Shown piece after piece: positions 9,220 through 18,666 of a stretch of 64,000 bases of DNA. The notes under the pieces are model-generated. The model saw only the letters and a program-made list of their open reading frames with translations. It did not search any database and was not told the DNA's origin. The first letter of the stretch is position 1, and every line of letters begins with the position of its first letter. The position numbers and the translations under genes were made by a program. This stretch comes from Eisenbergiella tayi. Its GTDB lineage: Bacteria; Bacillota; Clostridia; Lachnospirales; Lachnospiraceae. The stretch covers positions 62,001 to 126,000 of the forward strand of contig NZ_MPDJ01000010.1 of NCBI RefSeq assembly GCF_001881565.1, given 5' to 3'.

Positions 9220-9900
9220 TCAGCCCTCCGCCAGTTCGTGGAGTTTGGCGATTGCTTCCTTAATACCTCCCACCTCATTGATTATGCCTGTTTTCACAGC
9301 TTCTTCCCCTACCAGAATCGTTCCCAGATCCTTGGTGAGCACTCCGGTTTCCATCATCAGCTCTTCCATCCGCTCTCTTGTGATATCACAGTGGGAACAT
9401 ACAAAGCCGGTTATCCTGTCCTGTATCTGCTTAAAATAATCGAAGGTCTGCGGAGCCCCGATAACCGTACCGTTCATACGCACCGGATGTATCACCATGG
9501 TTCCTGACGGAACGATAAAAGAATAATCCGCGCTTACTGCAATCGGCACGCCGATGGAATGGCCGCCTCCCAGAACCAGGGATACGGTGGGCTTGCTCAG
9601 GGATGCAATCATTTCAGCGATCGCAAGCCCCGCTTCCACATCACCGCCCATGGTATTCAGAAGTACCAGCAGGCCCTCTATCTGGCTGCTGTCCTCAATG
9701 GCTGCCAGCTGGGGAAGGATATGCTCATATTTGGTCGTTTTTGAGGAACTTCCCAAATTGTCATGGCCTTCAATCTCACCGATAATGGTTATCATATGAA
9801 TGGCTTTTTCATCTTCACCGTGCTTTTCCAGGGTAAGCTGGCCTGTCTGCTCGATTCTCTCATCTCTCTGCTTTTCTTCTTCTGCTTTTTTGCTGCTCAT
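9220..9900 (-). CDS. tepA: ClpP-family serine protease, TepA-like
   Basis: 226 residues with a ClpP/crotonase fold. The sequence IEGLLVLLNTMGGDVEAGLAIAEM, given here only in part, matches the family core (LLNTMGGDVEAG). GGGHSIGVPIAVSADYSF holds the likely nucleophile Ser, and MVIHPVRMNG the likely catalytic His. The N-terminus is charged and lacks a signal peptide, so the protein should be cytoplasmic. TepA in Bacillus was linked to protein export, and the gene often sits beside ftsK, as here. The substrate in this organism is unknown. AGGAGC precedes the ATG. It is distinct from housekeeping ClpP, which has a different N-terminus. Confidence 0.85.
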   Translation of the reverse strand: MSSKKAEEEKQRDERIEQTGQLTLEKHGEDEKAIHMITIIGEIEGHDNLGSSSKTTKYEHILPQLAAIEDSSQIEGLLVLLNTMGGDVEAGLAIAEMIASLSKPTVSLVLGGGHSIGVPIAVSADYSFIVPSGTMVIHPVRMNGTVIGAPQTFDYFKQIQDRITGFVCSHCDITRERMEELMMETGVLTKDLGTILVGEEAVKTGIINEVGGIKEAIAKLHELAEG

Positions 9901-10060
9901 AATATCTGCTCCTGTCCTGCGGAAACAATGGATTCTGCCTGTTTCAGGCCATCCAGCTGTTTATTTATGGAGAAATACTGTCCGCATGTTTTTTGATATT
10001 GTCTGCAAAGGGAACAGATTTTATTCTGAAAAATGATGCCGCCATGCGCCGGCTGAAGGC

Positions 10061-10089
10061 AAAAAAGCGGCAGGAATTGCTTCCTGCCG
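10061..10089 (-). terminator. Intrinsic terminator after the 10116-11639 membrane protein gene
   Basis: CGGCAGGAA (10068-10076) pairs with TTCCTGCCG (10081-10089) around a 4-nt loop. Read on the minus strand, the stem is followed by a run of six T (10066-10061). It lies 27 bp beyond the stop codon. Confidence 0.85.
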
Positions 10090-10115
10090 GATATTTTATC
10101 CTGTTGCTGCCGTAT

Positions 10116-11639
10116 TTAAAGCAGATCGAAATCATCCTTCTCATCCAGATTTTCTATATCAAAACACATCTCCTGCTCATCCGGTTCGAAGGCATAATCC
10201 ATTTCTCTGGGAACATGTTTTTTGGGGCCGGGAAGAGGATTTGGGATCGGTTCTCCCGGCTGAGGCACAGGCATCGGCACTGTTTCAGCAGCTTCCTCCT
10301 GCCGCACATGCTCCTGCGGTATCATGTCTGCAGCATTTACTTTTTGTTTTTTCTTTTTTTCTTCATTAAAACAGCACATACTATGAACTCCCATTCCTGC
10401 AAATACCCCCCAGAAAAGGAGGGTTATTGTCTGTTTTTCCATCGAGGTCCCAAACAGCAGATCACTCACCAGAAGAAAGACAAAAGGTATGATCCAGATA
10501 ATTCCCAGGTTTCCCTTTTGTTCAAAAAAACCAAACACGTAAAAGAAAGCAAAAAACAGCAGCGGCAGGAAATAAAACAGCTCTTCCTGATTCGCAAAGC
10601 TTCCCCATCCTATGTACTGGGAAACCATGTTTCTTGAAAACCAGTCCTGCAGAAGCGTTCCGGCCTCTCCGCCGAACAAAAAGAGCTGAAGACCCATTGC
10701 CGCTCCAAAGCCGCATGCGCCCGCCGCCAAAAATACTGCCGCTTCCCGCACCGCCGTTCCTCTGCGTGATGACCTGCGTTCCAGATACAGGATACCCAGA
10801 AATCCCAGAAAAAACAGGCTCAGGAAAAAATAATCCATAAAAGATAAAAATCCTGCCGCAATTCCTGTCAGAAAAACAAAAAGCCCGGAAGAAGCCGATT
10901 TTTTACCGCTTTTTCTCAATTTACGAAGCAGCAGCCCTATTAACAGCAGGGCGAGGGCAAAAAAAAGCATCCGCAGGCTTTCAGGAGTCGCCGCCAGACA
11001 ATATTCCACATAAACAGGAAGCAATGCGGCGGCCGTAACTGCGGCAACTGCCACAATTCTGCCTGCGATCATGCGTATCGCGGGATATAAGACTGCAATA
11101 GCAGCTATCTGGAGTCCGATCTGAAGAAGAATACAGGTATTTTCCCATACTCCCAGCCGGGAAAACAATCCGGTAAGCAGATACAGAAAAACAGCCCGGA
11201 AATTGATTCCTTCCAAACCATTATGTCCGCCGGCAGCAGTAGCCGCGATTTCATAAAGAGATTTGTCACCAAACAGCTCCGCTCCGCCTGCCGATGCCAT
11301 CCAGAGCCTGAGAGCCAGTGCTGCCGCTATCGCAAAGATAAGAAACAGGCATTCCCAAAGCTGGGCATGCCGTGCCCCTTCCTGAACATAAGAACGGCGC
11401 GGAGAGCGCGGCATACATTGTTTTTCCCGGTTTTTCATCCCGGCCAGCGTACGTATGGGCAGATATACCAGAAGAATGAGCAGAAACGCACAGCCTGCCG
11501 TGCCGAGGAAATAGAACATCCAGCCAAGGCCCAGCATGGAGCAGACAAGCGAAGTCTGTACGGTAAAATATATACAGATAACAAGGCCGTATACCGCCCA
11601 CAATATATAATTAACTCTGTATCTGCTATACCTCATCAT
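10116..11639 (-). CDS. Polytopic membrane protein of unknown function, glycosyltransferase-39-like topology
   Basis: 507 residues with about ten to twelve hydrophobic segments through residue 420, then a hydrophilic, acidic, proline-rich tail (PMPVPQPGEPIPNPLPGPK) ending in DEKDDFDLL. The arrangement of a long multi-pass domain with a loop after the third segment (SAGGAELFGDKSLYEIA) recalls GT-C mannosyltransferase-like proteins, but I could not identify the catalytic acidic pair with confidence. I therefore leave the function open. The acidic cytoplasmic tail could be a partner-binding region. A GGGGGT site abuts the two adjacent ATG codons (11639 and 11636), so the start could be either. 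metY ends 19 bp upstream, suggesting cotranscription, and a terminator follows at 10061-10089. Confidence 0.65.
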   Translation of the reverse strand: MMRYSRYRVNYILWAVYGLVICIYFTVQTSLVCSMLGLGWMFYFLGTAGCAFLLILLVYLPIRTLAGMKNREKQCMPRSPRRSYVQEGARHAQLWECLFLIFAIAAALALRLWMASAGGAELFGDKSLYEIAATAAGGHNGLEGINFRAVFLYLLTGLFSRLGVWENTCILLQIGLQIAAIAVLYPAIRMIAGRIVAVAAVTAAALLPVYVEYCLAATPESLRMLFFALALLLIGLLLRKLRKSGKKSASSGLFVFLTGIAAGFLSFMDYFFLSLFFLGFLGILYLERRSSRRGTAVREAAVFLAAGACGFGAAMGLQLFLFGGEAGTLLQDWFSRNMVSQYIGWGSFANQEELFYFLPLLFFAFFYVFGFFEQKGNLGIIWIIPFVFLLVSDLLFGTSMEKQTITLLFWGVFAGMGVHSMCCFNEEKKKKQKVNAADMIPQEHVRQEEAAETVPMPVPQPGEPIPNPLPGPKKHVPREMDYAFEPDEQEMCFDIENLDEKDDFDLL

Positions 11640-11658
11640 ACCCCCATATATCCGGCCT

Positions 11659-12942
11659 TCAGATAGCAGCCAGCGCCTGTTCCAAATCCGCTATGATATC
11701 ATCCGCATTTTCAATTCCCACGGAAAAACGAATGAGATCCGGGTTCACACCCGCTTCCCTGAGCTGTTCATCATTCATCTGTCTGTGGGTATGGCTTGCC
11801 GGATGAAGCACACAGGTCCTTGCATCCGCCACATGAGTCACGATGGCGGCAAGCTCCAGCTTATCCATCATCACCTCCGCGGCATTCCTTCCGCCCTTTA
11901 AACCAAAGGAAATGACCCCGCAGGTACCATTAGGCATGATTCTCTGTGCCAGTTCATAATATTTACTGCTCTTTAAGCCGGGATAATTTACCCACGCAAC
12001 CTTATCATGATTTTCCAGATAGGTCGCAACTTTCAAAGCGTTCTCACAATGCCGGGGCATCCTTAAATGAAGGGTTTCCAGTCCCACGTTCAGCAAAAAT
12101 GCATTCTGGGGAGATTGGATGGAACCCAGATCCCTCATCAGCTGTGCCGTAGCCTTGGTGATATAAGCTTTTTTACCGAATCTTTCCGTGTATACTACGC
12201 CATGATAGGAATCATCCGGCTGACATAATCCGGGGTATTTATCGGGATACAGGCTCCAGTCAAAATTACCGGAATCCACGATAGCACCTCCCACACACAT
12301 GGCATGGCCGTCCATATACTTCGTAGTGGAGTGCGTGACAATGTCTGCTCCCCACTGAAAAGGATTGCAGTTAATAGGGGTGGCAAAGGTATTGTCCACA
12401 ATGAGGGGCACCTGATGAGCATGGGCCGCCTTCGCAAATTTTTCGATATCCAGCACCACCAGGGCCGGATTGGCTATCGTTTCCGCCAGAACACATTTGG
12501 TATTATCCTGAAACGCTTCGCACAGAGTATCGTAATCTGAATCCGGATCCACTATGGTACAGGAAATGCCCATTTTTTTCATGGTCACTGCGATGAGGTT
12601 AAAGGTTCCTCCATACACAGTCGAAGAAAGGACAATATGATCCCCCGCCTCACAGATATTAAATACGGCATAATAGTTAGCCGCCTGTCCGGATGAGGTG
12701 AGCATGGCAGCCACCCCGCCCTCCAGTTCACAGATCTTCTGGGCGACACAGTCGTTGGTGGGATTCTGAAGCCTTGTGTAGAAATAGCCTTCTTCTTCCA
12801 GATCAAACAGACGCCCCATCTGCTCGGAGGTTTCATATTTGTAAGTGGTGCTCTGATAAATAGGCAGAACACGAGGTTCTCCATTACCCGGCTTCCAGCC
12901 GGACTGGATGCATATTGTTTCTTTGGTATAAGGTTTTTTCAT
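11659..12942 (-). CDS. metY: O-acetylhomoserine sulfhydrylase (aminocarboxypropyltransferase)
   Basis: A PLP enzyme of the Cys/Met metabolism family that makes homocysteine from O-acetylhomoserine and sulfide. The PLP lysine is in HSTTKYMDGH, and YTRLQNPTND is the usual N-terminal substrate/PLP signature. From the start at 12942 (MKKPYTKETICIQ) the product has 427 residues, the size of MetY rather than the shorter (about 380) cystathionine gamma-synthases. AAGGGAG lies 6 nt ahead of this ATG. The frame stays open to 13008 but would overlap yebC and adds non-family sequence. yebC ends 19 bp upstream. Related activities (cysteine synthase side activity, methionine gamma-lyase) cannot be fully excluded. 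Confidence 0.88.
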   Translation of the reverse strand: MKKPYTKETICIQSGWKPGNGEPRVLPIYQSTTYKYETSEQMGRLFDLEEEGYFYTRLQNPTNDCVAQKICELEGGVAAMLTSSGQAANYYAVFNICEAGDHIVLSSTVYGGTFNLIAVTMKKMGISCTIVDPDSDYDTLCEAFQDNTKCVLAETIANPALVVLDIEKFAKAAHAHQVPLIVDNTFATPINCNPFQWGADIVTHSTTKYMDGHAMCVGGAIVDSGNFDWSLYPDKYPGLCQPDDSYHGVVYTERFGKKAYITKATAQLMRDLGSIQSPQNAFLLNVGLETLHLRMPRHCENALKVATYLENHDKVAWVNYPGLKSSKYYELAQRIMPNGTCGVISFGLKGGRNAAEVMMDKLELAAIVTHVADARTCVLHPASHTHRQMNDEQLREAGVNPDLIRFSVGIENADDIIADLEQALAAI

Positions 12943-12961
12943 TTGCCGCTCCCTTGGGGAA

Positions 12962-13690
12962 TTATTCATCCCAGTTATGATATACTGCCTGTACGTCATC
13001 GTCATCATCCAGCAAATCCAGCGTACGGTTCAGATTCTTAATTGCTGTTTCATCAGTAAGCTCCACATAATTCTGGGGAATCATGGTCACCTCTGCACTT
13101 GCCATTGCGATTCCCGCTTCCTCCAGCGCTTTCTGCACAGTCTCCAGATCATCGGACGCCGTCAGGATTTCAAAGCTGTCCTCCTCTTCCGAAAAATCTT
13201 CTGCCCCGGCATCCAGCGCAGTCATCATCAGGTCATCAGCTTCCATATCGCATTCTTCTTTGTCAATAATAATCTGTCCTCTTTTGTCAAACATGAAGGA
13301 TACACAGCCCGGAGTTCCTATGCTTCCGTTTCCTTTGGTAAACGCGCTTCTCACATTGGCGGCGGTACGGTTTTTATTATCCGTAAGAGCGTCAACGATA
13401 ATCGCGATACCATTGGGGCCGTAGCCTTCATAGGTTACATATTCGTAATTCACATTTCCCATATCCCCGGCGGCCTTTTTAATGCCGCGGTCAATGGTAT
13501 CATTGGGCATATTGTTGGCCTTCGCCTTTGCGATTACCTGGGCAAGCTTGAAATTATTGCTCGGATCCGGTCCGCCTTCCTTTACGGCAACTGCAATTTC
13601 CCTGCCGAGAATGGTGAAAATCTTTCCCTTAGCCGCATCATTTCTCTCTTTTTTGTGTTTAATATTAGCAAATTTTGAATGTCCTGACAT
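12962..13690 (-). CDS. yebC: YebC/PmpR-family DNA-binding protein
   Basis: 242 residues starting with the family hallmark MSGHSKFANIKHKKERND and continuing with NNMPNDTIDRGIKKA. This family was annotated as a transcription regulator, and work in several bacteria links it to relief of ribosome stalling; which role applies here is not shown by sequence. The length is normal and the acidic C-terminal portion (DDDDDVQAVYHNWDE) is intact. AAAGGAG precedes the ATG. It is the first gene of a probable unit with metY (19 bp gap) and the downstream membrane protein. Confidence 0.95.
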   Translation of the reverse strand: MSGHSKFANIKHKKERNDAAKGKIFTILGREIAVAVKEGGPDPSNNFKLAQVIAKAKANNMPNDTIDRGIKKAAGDMGNVNYEYVTYEGYGPNGIAIIVDALTDNKNRTAANVRSAFTKGNGSIGTPGCVSFMFDKRGQIIIDKEECDMEADDLMMTALDAGAEDFSEEEDSFEILTASDDLETVQKALEEAGIAMASAEVTMIPQNYVELTDETAIKNLNRTLDLLDDDDDVQAVYHNWDE

Positions 13691-13745
13691 CTTTTCTTTC
13701 TCCTTTTATCTGCTTGGTTCCATTAACTTTACCACATGCTGCTTT

Positions 13746-15170
13746 TCAGCCGGCCGTTTCCTGGCCGGAAGAATACATCTCATCTTCACTGCCGGATACA
13801 GACCTGCCGTTTTCGTCAAAAGATTCTTCTTCCGGAAGTTTTTTGACCAGAACAGTCTTAATCATCTTATTCTCTACGGAAAGTACCCGGAATTCATAAC
13901 CACCTAAACGGATATCAAATTTTTCATCCGGTTCCGGAATGTGTTCCATTTTGGCTATAATAAATCCGTTCAATGTCTCGAATTCGCTCTCATCAAAGGA
14001 AATGTCCAAAAGTTCCTCCAAATCATCCAGAGGCGTTTTGCCTTCGATAATATATTCGTCCTTGCACTTTTCGCGGATATAGGACTCATCCACGTCATAT
14101 TCATCCAGAATATTGCCTACAATTTCTTCCAGTATATCTTCCATCGCTATCATGCCTGCGGTCTGTCCATATTCGTCCAGTACGATAACCATCTGGCATT
14201 TGGTGGACTGCATGGTCTTGAAAAGCGCATCCACCTTCCGGGTTTCCGGTATGAACCTGGCTTCACGCAAAAGCCCGGGAATGTCCCTTATTTTCATTTC
14301 CGGATCGGTTTGCGCCTGTCTGCGCAGAGCATCCTTCATATGAAGAATGCCGATAATATGATCGATATTCTCTTCATATACAGGATATCTGCTGTTGCGG
14401 CCGTTAAGCATGAATTCCACCGCATCGCGGAAGGTACTCTCACAGTCAATCGCCACGATATTCGTACGGTTGGTCATGATATCCTCCGCACGTTTATCCC
14501 CGAACTCAAAAATATTGGTTATCATCTCCGCTTCACTGGCCTGGATCACACCCTGCTCATGCCCCTCATTTACCATGGATATGATCTCTTCTTCCGTTAC
14601 ATCCATGCTGTCCTCGTCCGGATGCATGCCAAACAACTTCAGGATTCCATGGGCCGTTACGGCAAAAAGCCCTGTGAGGGGAATAAAAAGCGATATGACT
14701 GCGGAAACCGGCCTGACCATACAGTAGGCCCATTTTTCCGGTGACCGGGCAGCCATCTTTTTAGGTATGAGTATCCCCAATACCAGCAATATGTAAAGCA
14801 GAAGAATCATCGTGAGGATGAGGGATGCCACTGTGATAAGCCCTCCGGCAAAAGGCGAAAGGCCGCCCTCCCTGCCCGCAAGCTGCTGAAGCATCCTGCG
14901 TATATGCACGCTCCAAACCCGCAGATATACGCCGCCCATACAAAGATTCAGAAACGTAACCACAAGCTGGACCGTATTTACATACCGGTTCGGATTTTCC
15001 AGAATCCTGCTTAAAAGAAGGGATTTCTTATCCCCCTCCTCAATCGCTTTTCTTTCTACTTCTTTTTCATTCAGTCCATGAATTGCAGCGCCAAAGCCAT
15101 AGCATAAGGCTTCTATGAGCAAAAGCGCCAAAAATAAAGGTATACTGGCAGTAGGCCCACCATCGTCCAT
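13746..15170 (-). CDS. CNNM/CBS-domain membrane protein (hemolysin C/CorC family)
   Basis: 474 residues from ATG 15170 (MDDGGPTASIPL), chosen because AAAGGAG lies 9 nt upstream; the frame extends to 15218 with unlikely sequence. Four membrane segments form the CNNM (DUF21) domain (to about residue 190). Two CBS domains follow (DIMTNRTNIVAID, about 230-350), with a C-terminal CorC/HlyC domain (LEELLDISFDESEFETL, about 390-460). Relatives export or sense magnesium and other divalent cations at the cell membrane; the old name hemolysin is misleading. The CBS pair would bind ATP/Mg. It follows mazF by about 107 bp with a hairpin in the gap. Confidence 0.85.
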   Translation of the reverse strand: MDDGGPTASIPLFLALLLIEALCYGFGAAIHGLNEKEVERKAIEEGDKKSLLLSRILENPNRYVNTVQLVVTFLNLCMGGVYLRVWSVHIRRMLQQLAGREGGLSPFAGGLITVASLILTMILLLYILLVLGILIPKKMAARSPEKWAYCMVRPVSAVISLFIPLTGLFAVTAHGILKLFGMHPDEDSMDVTEEEIISMVNEGHEQGVIQASEAEMITNIFEFGDKRAEDIMTNRTNIVAIDCESTFRDAVEFMLNGRNSRYPVYEENIDHIIGILHMKDALRRQAQTDPEMKIRDIPGLLREARFIPETRKVDALFKTMQSTKCQMVIVLDEYGQTAGMIAMEDILEEIVGNILDEYDVDESYIREKCKDEYIIEGKTPLDDLEELLDISFDESEFETLNGFIIAKMEHIPEPDEKFDIRLGGYEFRVLSVENKMIKTVLVKKLPEEESFDENGRSVSGSEDEMYSSGQETAG

Positions 15171-15188
15171 TCTATCAACTCCTTTTTC

Positions 15189-15224
15189 AAGGCGGTGCAC
15201 ACACTGACGTGCGTACACCGCCTT
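15189..15224. other. Hairpin between mazF and the CNNM-family gene
   Basis: AAGGCGGTG (15189-15197) is perfectly complementary to CACCGCCTT (15216-15224). There is no T run on either side, so it is a poor intrinsic terminator. On the minus strand it ends just before the ribosome binding site of the CNNM gene and could influence its leader. Role unknown. Confidence 0.45.
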
Positions 15225-15277
15225 ACTCTCCTTAATATATCATCTCGGTAAAAAAACGTCAAGAAACCACGCTTAGC

Positions 15278-15619
15278 TTATGTATTTAATTCCAGACTGA
15301 CCTTCAATGCCTGGTTTACTCTGGCCATGGTGGGTTCATCCAAATGACAGACTCTGTCCTTCAGCCTCTGCTTATCAATTGTCCTCAGCTGTTCCAGCAG
15401 GATGACAGAATCCTTTACAATATCATACTGTCCCGCACGCAGTTCTATATGGGTCGGAAGCTTCGCTTTATTCATTTTTGAAGTGATTGCCGCGCAAATC
15501 ACAGTAGGGCTGTGTTTGTTTCCCACATCGTTCTGTATAATCAATACCGGCCTGATCCCACCCTGCTCCGAACCAATCACCGGCCTTAAATCTGCGTAAT
15601 AAATATCTCCGCGTCTCAT
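15278..15619 (-). CDS. mazF: MazF/PemK-family endoribonuclease toxin
   Basis: 113 residues from ATG 15619 (MRRGDIYYADLRPVIG), preceded by AAGGAG. The sequence RGDIYYADL, GSEQGGIRPVLIIQND and SPTVICAAITSK matches the EndoA/MazF fold, with the conserved Arg of IRPVLI in the active site. MazF enzymes cut RNA at short motifs and are normally held inactive by a MazE antitoxin encoded just upstream. Here the 101 bp between alr and mazF cannot hold a MazE of normal size and none is seen nearby. The alr-mazF order is the one found in Bacillus (alr-ndoAI-ndoA) minus the antitoxin. Confidence 0.92.
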   Translation of the reverse strand: MRRGDIYYADLRPVIGSEQGGIRPVLIIQNDVGNKHSPTVICAAITSKMNKAKLPTHIELRAGQYDIVKDSVILLEQLRTIDKQRLKDRVCHLDEPTMARVNQALKVSLELNT

Positions 15620-15720
15620 TTTCCTGACACTCCTTCTTCTTTCCTTATGGCAGCATCTGCAATTCACTGCCTTGCAATATTATTGCCCTTTTTTCGGAAG
15701 GTATTCAGGTTAAGTGATTT

Positions 15721-16899
15721 TCAGCGGAAATCCCGGAAGGAATCCTTACTATATACGACTTTACCGTCCCTCGTATAAATTCTGGGTACTCTCTTGTTCA
15801 GACAGCAGGCCAGCTCATAATTAAAACGGCCGGAAAGCTCTCCCAGTTCTTCCATGGTTATGCTTTCATCCCCGTCCCGGCCGATAAGCGTTACCTCATC
15901 ACCCTGCACGGCTTCCGGTATCAGGGATACATCGACCATAAACTGATCCATACATACCCTGCCTAGGATCGGCGCCTTTTTGCCATGAATCAGCACATAG
16001 CCTTTATTGGAAAGGCTTCTGGGATAACCATCCCCATACCCCACCGGTATGGTGGCTACCTGCATGGTCTCTTTGGCGACAAACGTTCCCCCATAGCTGA
16101 CTTCCATGCCGGCCTCCAGCTTTTTTATGTATACGATACGGCTTTTCAGGGACAGAACCGGCTGAAGGAAAATAATATCCCTTTTCACCTCATCGGAGGG
16201 CCACAGTCCGTACAGTGTGATTCCCGCCCTGACAGCATCCAGATTTGCTTCCTTTAATTCCACAATTCCCGCGCTGTTGGAACAGTGCCGTACCGGAATG
16301 CGGATTCCCAGCTGATCATGAATCTGCCCTGTAAAGGCAAGAAAACTTTCCAGCTGTTTTTTTGCCGAAGTTTTATCTTTTTCATCCGCTTTAGCAAAAT
16401 GGGTGAATATCCCCTCAATTTCCACTCCGGGAGTTTCCGCACATTTTTTTACAAAAGCAAGGCCGCTTTCATCCGGACGGATTCCGATGCGGCTCATGCC
16501 GGTATCCACTTTTATATGTATTTTGACAGGCCTGCCGCATGCCTGGCCTGCCTTTCCCATTTCTTCCAGCATATCCTCCCGGAATACTGTGGGCCGGATT
16601 TCTTCCCGGGCCATCTTCTCGTAGCAATATGGAAAAGTGTAGCCAAGCACCAGCACCGGCTTGCGTATTCCGCTTCCCTTAAGAATCAGGGCCTCTTCCA
16701 CGGTAGCAACGGCAAAACCGTGAAGGAAAGGCATATCCTCGATTTCATGGGCAATAGGAACCGCGCCGTGGCCATAGCCATCCGTTTTCACTACAGCCAT
16801 AATCTTGGAATCTTCCCTGATATTATTTTTCATTTGTACCATATTATACTTCACTGCATCCAAATCTACAGTTGCCCATACCCTGTCATAGTTTTTCAT
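15721..16899 (-). CDS. alr: Alanine racemase
   Basis: Converts L- to D-alanine for peptidoglycan. The 392-residue product has the PLP lysine K38 in VVKTDGYGHGA and the opposing catalytic Tyr in VSYGGTFVAKE, close to the GYGDGYPR signature. Length and domain order (TIM barrel then beta domain) are normal. AGGGAG lies 9 nt ahead of the ATG. It sits between nnr and mazF, 70 bp after nnr, a classic Firmicutes order. Confidence 0.97.
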   Translation of the reverse strand: MKNYDRVWATVDLDAVKYNMVQMKNNIREDSKIMAVVKTDGYGHGAVPIAHEIEDMPFLHGFAVATVEEALILKGSGIRKPVLVLGYTFPYCYEKMAREEIRPTVFREDMLEEMGKAGQACGRPVKIHIKVDTGMSRIGIRPDESGLAFVKKCAETPGVEIEGIFTHFAKADEKDKTSAKKQLESFLAFTGQIHDQLGIRIPVRHCSNSAGIVELKEANLDAVRAGITLYGLWPSDEVKRDIIFLQPVLSLKSRIVYIKKLEAGMEVSYGGTFVAKETMQVATIPVGYGDGYPRSLSNKGYVLIHGKKAPILGRVCMDQFMVDVSLIPEAVQGDEVTLIGRDGDESITMEELGELSGRFNYELACCLNKRVPRIYTRDGKVVYSKDSFRDFR

Positions 16900-16969
16900 A
16901 ATTCAGCTCCCTCTGCATATTATTCTGCATCCCTATAAACCGCGAAACAGCAAATTCTTCTGCTGTATC

Positions 16970-18541
16970 TCATTCACTCCTCTTCGGCATGAGATGATCC
17001 AGTTCGTCTATCAGCGCACCCGCCGTCACACCATACTCGCTTTTCTTATGTGCCGCACAGTCCCCGGCACAGCCATGCAGATAAACACCGGTGCATGCCG
17101 CCGAAAAAGCATCCATTCCCTGAGCCAGCAATCCTGCCAGTATTCCCGTCAGTACATCACCGCTGCCTGCCGTCGCCATACCGCTGTTGCCGGTCATGTT
17201 CAGATAAAGCTTCCCGTCCGGGCTTCCCACAAGAGTTCTGGCTCCCTTGCAGATCATGGCAGCCTGCAGTTTTTCCGCCCATTCCCGGGTCAGGGGTATG
17301 GCGTCTTTCTGTATTTCAGGGATCTTTTTCCCCGCCAGCCGGCCGAATTCCCCGGGATGCGGGGTCAGAATCAGCTCCCTCCGCCTTTCGGGATCCTGCT
17401 GCATTTCCATAAGCTTTTCCAGCAGCTCTTTCTGTCCGGCCAGAATATTAAGGGCATCCGCATCCATCACAATCGGCCCTCTTGAATGTTCCACCACCAT
17501 TTCCAGCAGCTTCAGCGCCATATTGCTTTGGCCAAGTCCGGGGCCGACGGCTGTTATATCCGCCCAGGAAAAAACATGCAGAAGCTCTTTTTCAAAGGCT
17601 TCCGACCATTGTTCATAGGCGGTTATCATAGCCTCCGGCAATGCAGTCTGCAAAATAACCCGATTGCCTTCGTCCGTTACCACCCGTACCATCCCTGCCC
17701 CTGTATGTAATACTGCCGACGCAGAAAGCTGACAGGCCCCGGCCATTCCCCGGCTGCCTGCAAGCAGAGCCACCTTTCCGAAGGCACCTTTATTTCCGTC
17801 CTCCGGCCTCGGCGGCAGCAAGGCAGATTCTCCTTTCGGCAGGGTAAATACCCGGGGATAATCCCCCAGAAAGCTCTCCCCCGTAATCCCGATATCTGCG
17901 CATACCACTTTCCCTGCATACCGTGCGCCCGGATAAAAAACAAGTCCCAGCTTCCTGTATGCAAAAGTCACCGTTATATCCGCCTGCACCGCACAGCCCA
18001 TAACCGCCCCTGTGTCACTGTTTATACCGGACGGGATATCTACGGAAAGGACATAAGCGTCCTGTCGGTTAATAAAATCCACCGCATCCGCAAATTTCCC
18101 TTCCACCGGTCTGGTAAGCCCGATTCCGAAAAGAGCGTCTATGATTATATCATATTCCTTTTCCGGAAGTTTGCGCATGACCCGTTGCCCGTAACGTTCC
18201 AGGATTGCCTGCTGTGCTGAGGTCTCCTCCGTGAGATGCATTTCTTCCTCATTTCCAATCAGACAGTAATCCACAGAAAAACCGGCCTGATACAGAAGCC
18301 TTCCGACAGCCAGTCCATCTCCCCCATTATTTCCTGTTCCCGAAACCACCAGCGTCCTTCTGCCCGGATGCACCGGACCGAAAGGACGTAGTGCCTCCTG
18401 CAGCTGTCTGTCCCTCTCCTTCAGTTCCTGTACGCAGGCCAGAGCCGCCCGTTCCATCAATACCATGGAAGACATGCCAAAATGCTTTATTGTATTCCCG
18501 TCGCATCTTTTCATTTCCGCAGCTGTCACCAGATATTCCAT
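16970..18541 (-). CDS. nnr: Bifunctional NAD(P)HX epimerase / ADP-dependent NAD(P)HX dehydratase
   Basis: Repairs hydrated NADH and NADPH. The 523-residue protein (start 18541, MEYLVTAAEMKR, after AGGAAG) has an N-terminal YjeF/NnrE epimerase domain (VVSGTGNNGGDGLAVGRL, about residue 70). A C-terminal ribokinase-like NnrD dehydratase domain follows, with LTPHPGEFGRLAG and AGSGDVLTGILAGL. The fused form is the common bacterial one. The frame remains open to 18610 but without family similarity. It lies between rex and alr; an acpS gene often found next to it is not here. Confidence 0.95.
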   Translation of the reverse strand: MEYLVTAAEMKRCDGNTIKHFGMSSMVLMERAALACVQELKERDRQLQEALRPFGPVHPGRRTLVVSGTGNNGGDGLAVGRLLYQAGFSVDYCLIGNEEEMHLTEETSAQQAILERYGQRVMRKLPEKEYDIIIDALFGIGLTRPVEGKFADAVDFINRQDAYVLSVDIPSGINSDTGAVMGCAVQADITVTFAYRKLGLVFYPGARYAGKVVCADIGITGESFLGDYPRVFTLPKGESALLPPRPEDGNKGAFGKVALLAGSRGMAGACQLSASAVLHTGAGMVRVVTDEGNRVILQTALPEAMITAYEQWSEAFEKELLHVFSWADITAVGPGLGQSNMALKLLEMVVEHSRGPIVMDADALNILAGQKELLEKLMEMQQDPERRRELILTPHPGEFGRLAGKKIPEIQKDAIPLTREWAEKLQAAMICKGARTLVGSPDGKLYLNMTGNSGMATAGSGDVLTGILAGLLAQGMDAFSAACTGVYLHGCAGDCAAHKKSEYGVTAGALIDELDHLMPKRSE

Positions 18542-18621
18542 TTTCGCTTCCTTTCCTGCTGGACAGTTCCTGAAAACCTTTACAAGTAACACCGTTTTCA
18601 GGCGCCGCATTTCCTTTCGCG

Positions 18622-18660
18622 CAAAAATGCGTCAGGAGTGAAATACTCTGACGCATTTTA
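18622..18660 (-). terminator. Intrinsic terminator after rex
   Basis: AAAAATGCGTCA (18623-18634) pairs with TGACGCATTTT (18650-18659), extended by GAGT/ACTC inside. On the minus strand the stem ends in a T run. It lies 7 bp after the rex stop and before nnr. Confidence 0.8.
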
Positions 18661-18666
18661 CAGCCT

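Noticed and set aside
15189..15224. Magnesium riboswitch before the CNNM-family gene
   Set aside because: Only a single hairpin is present; the M-box architecture is not visible in the short gap.
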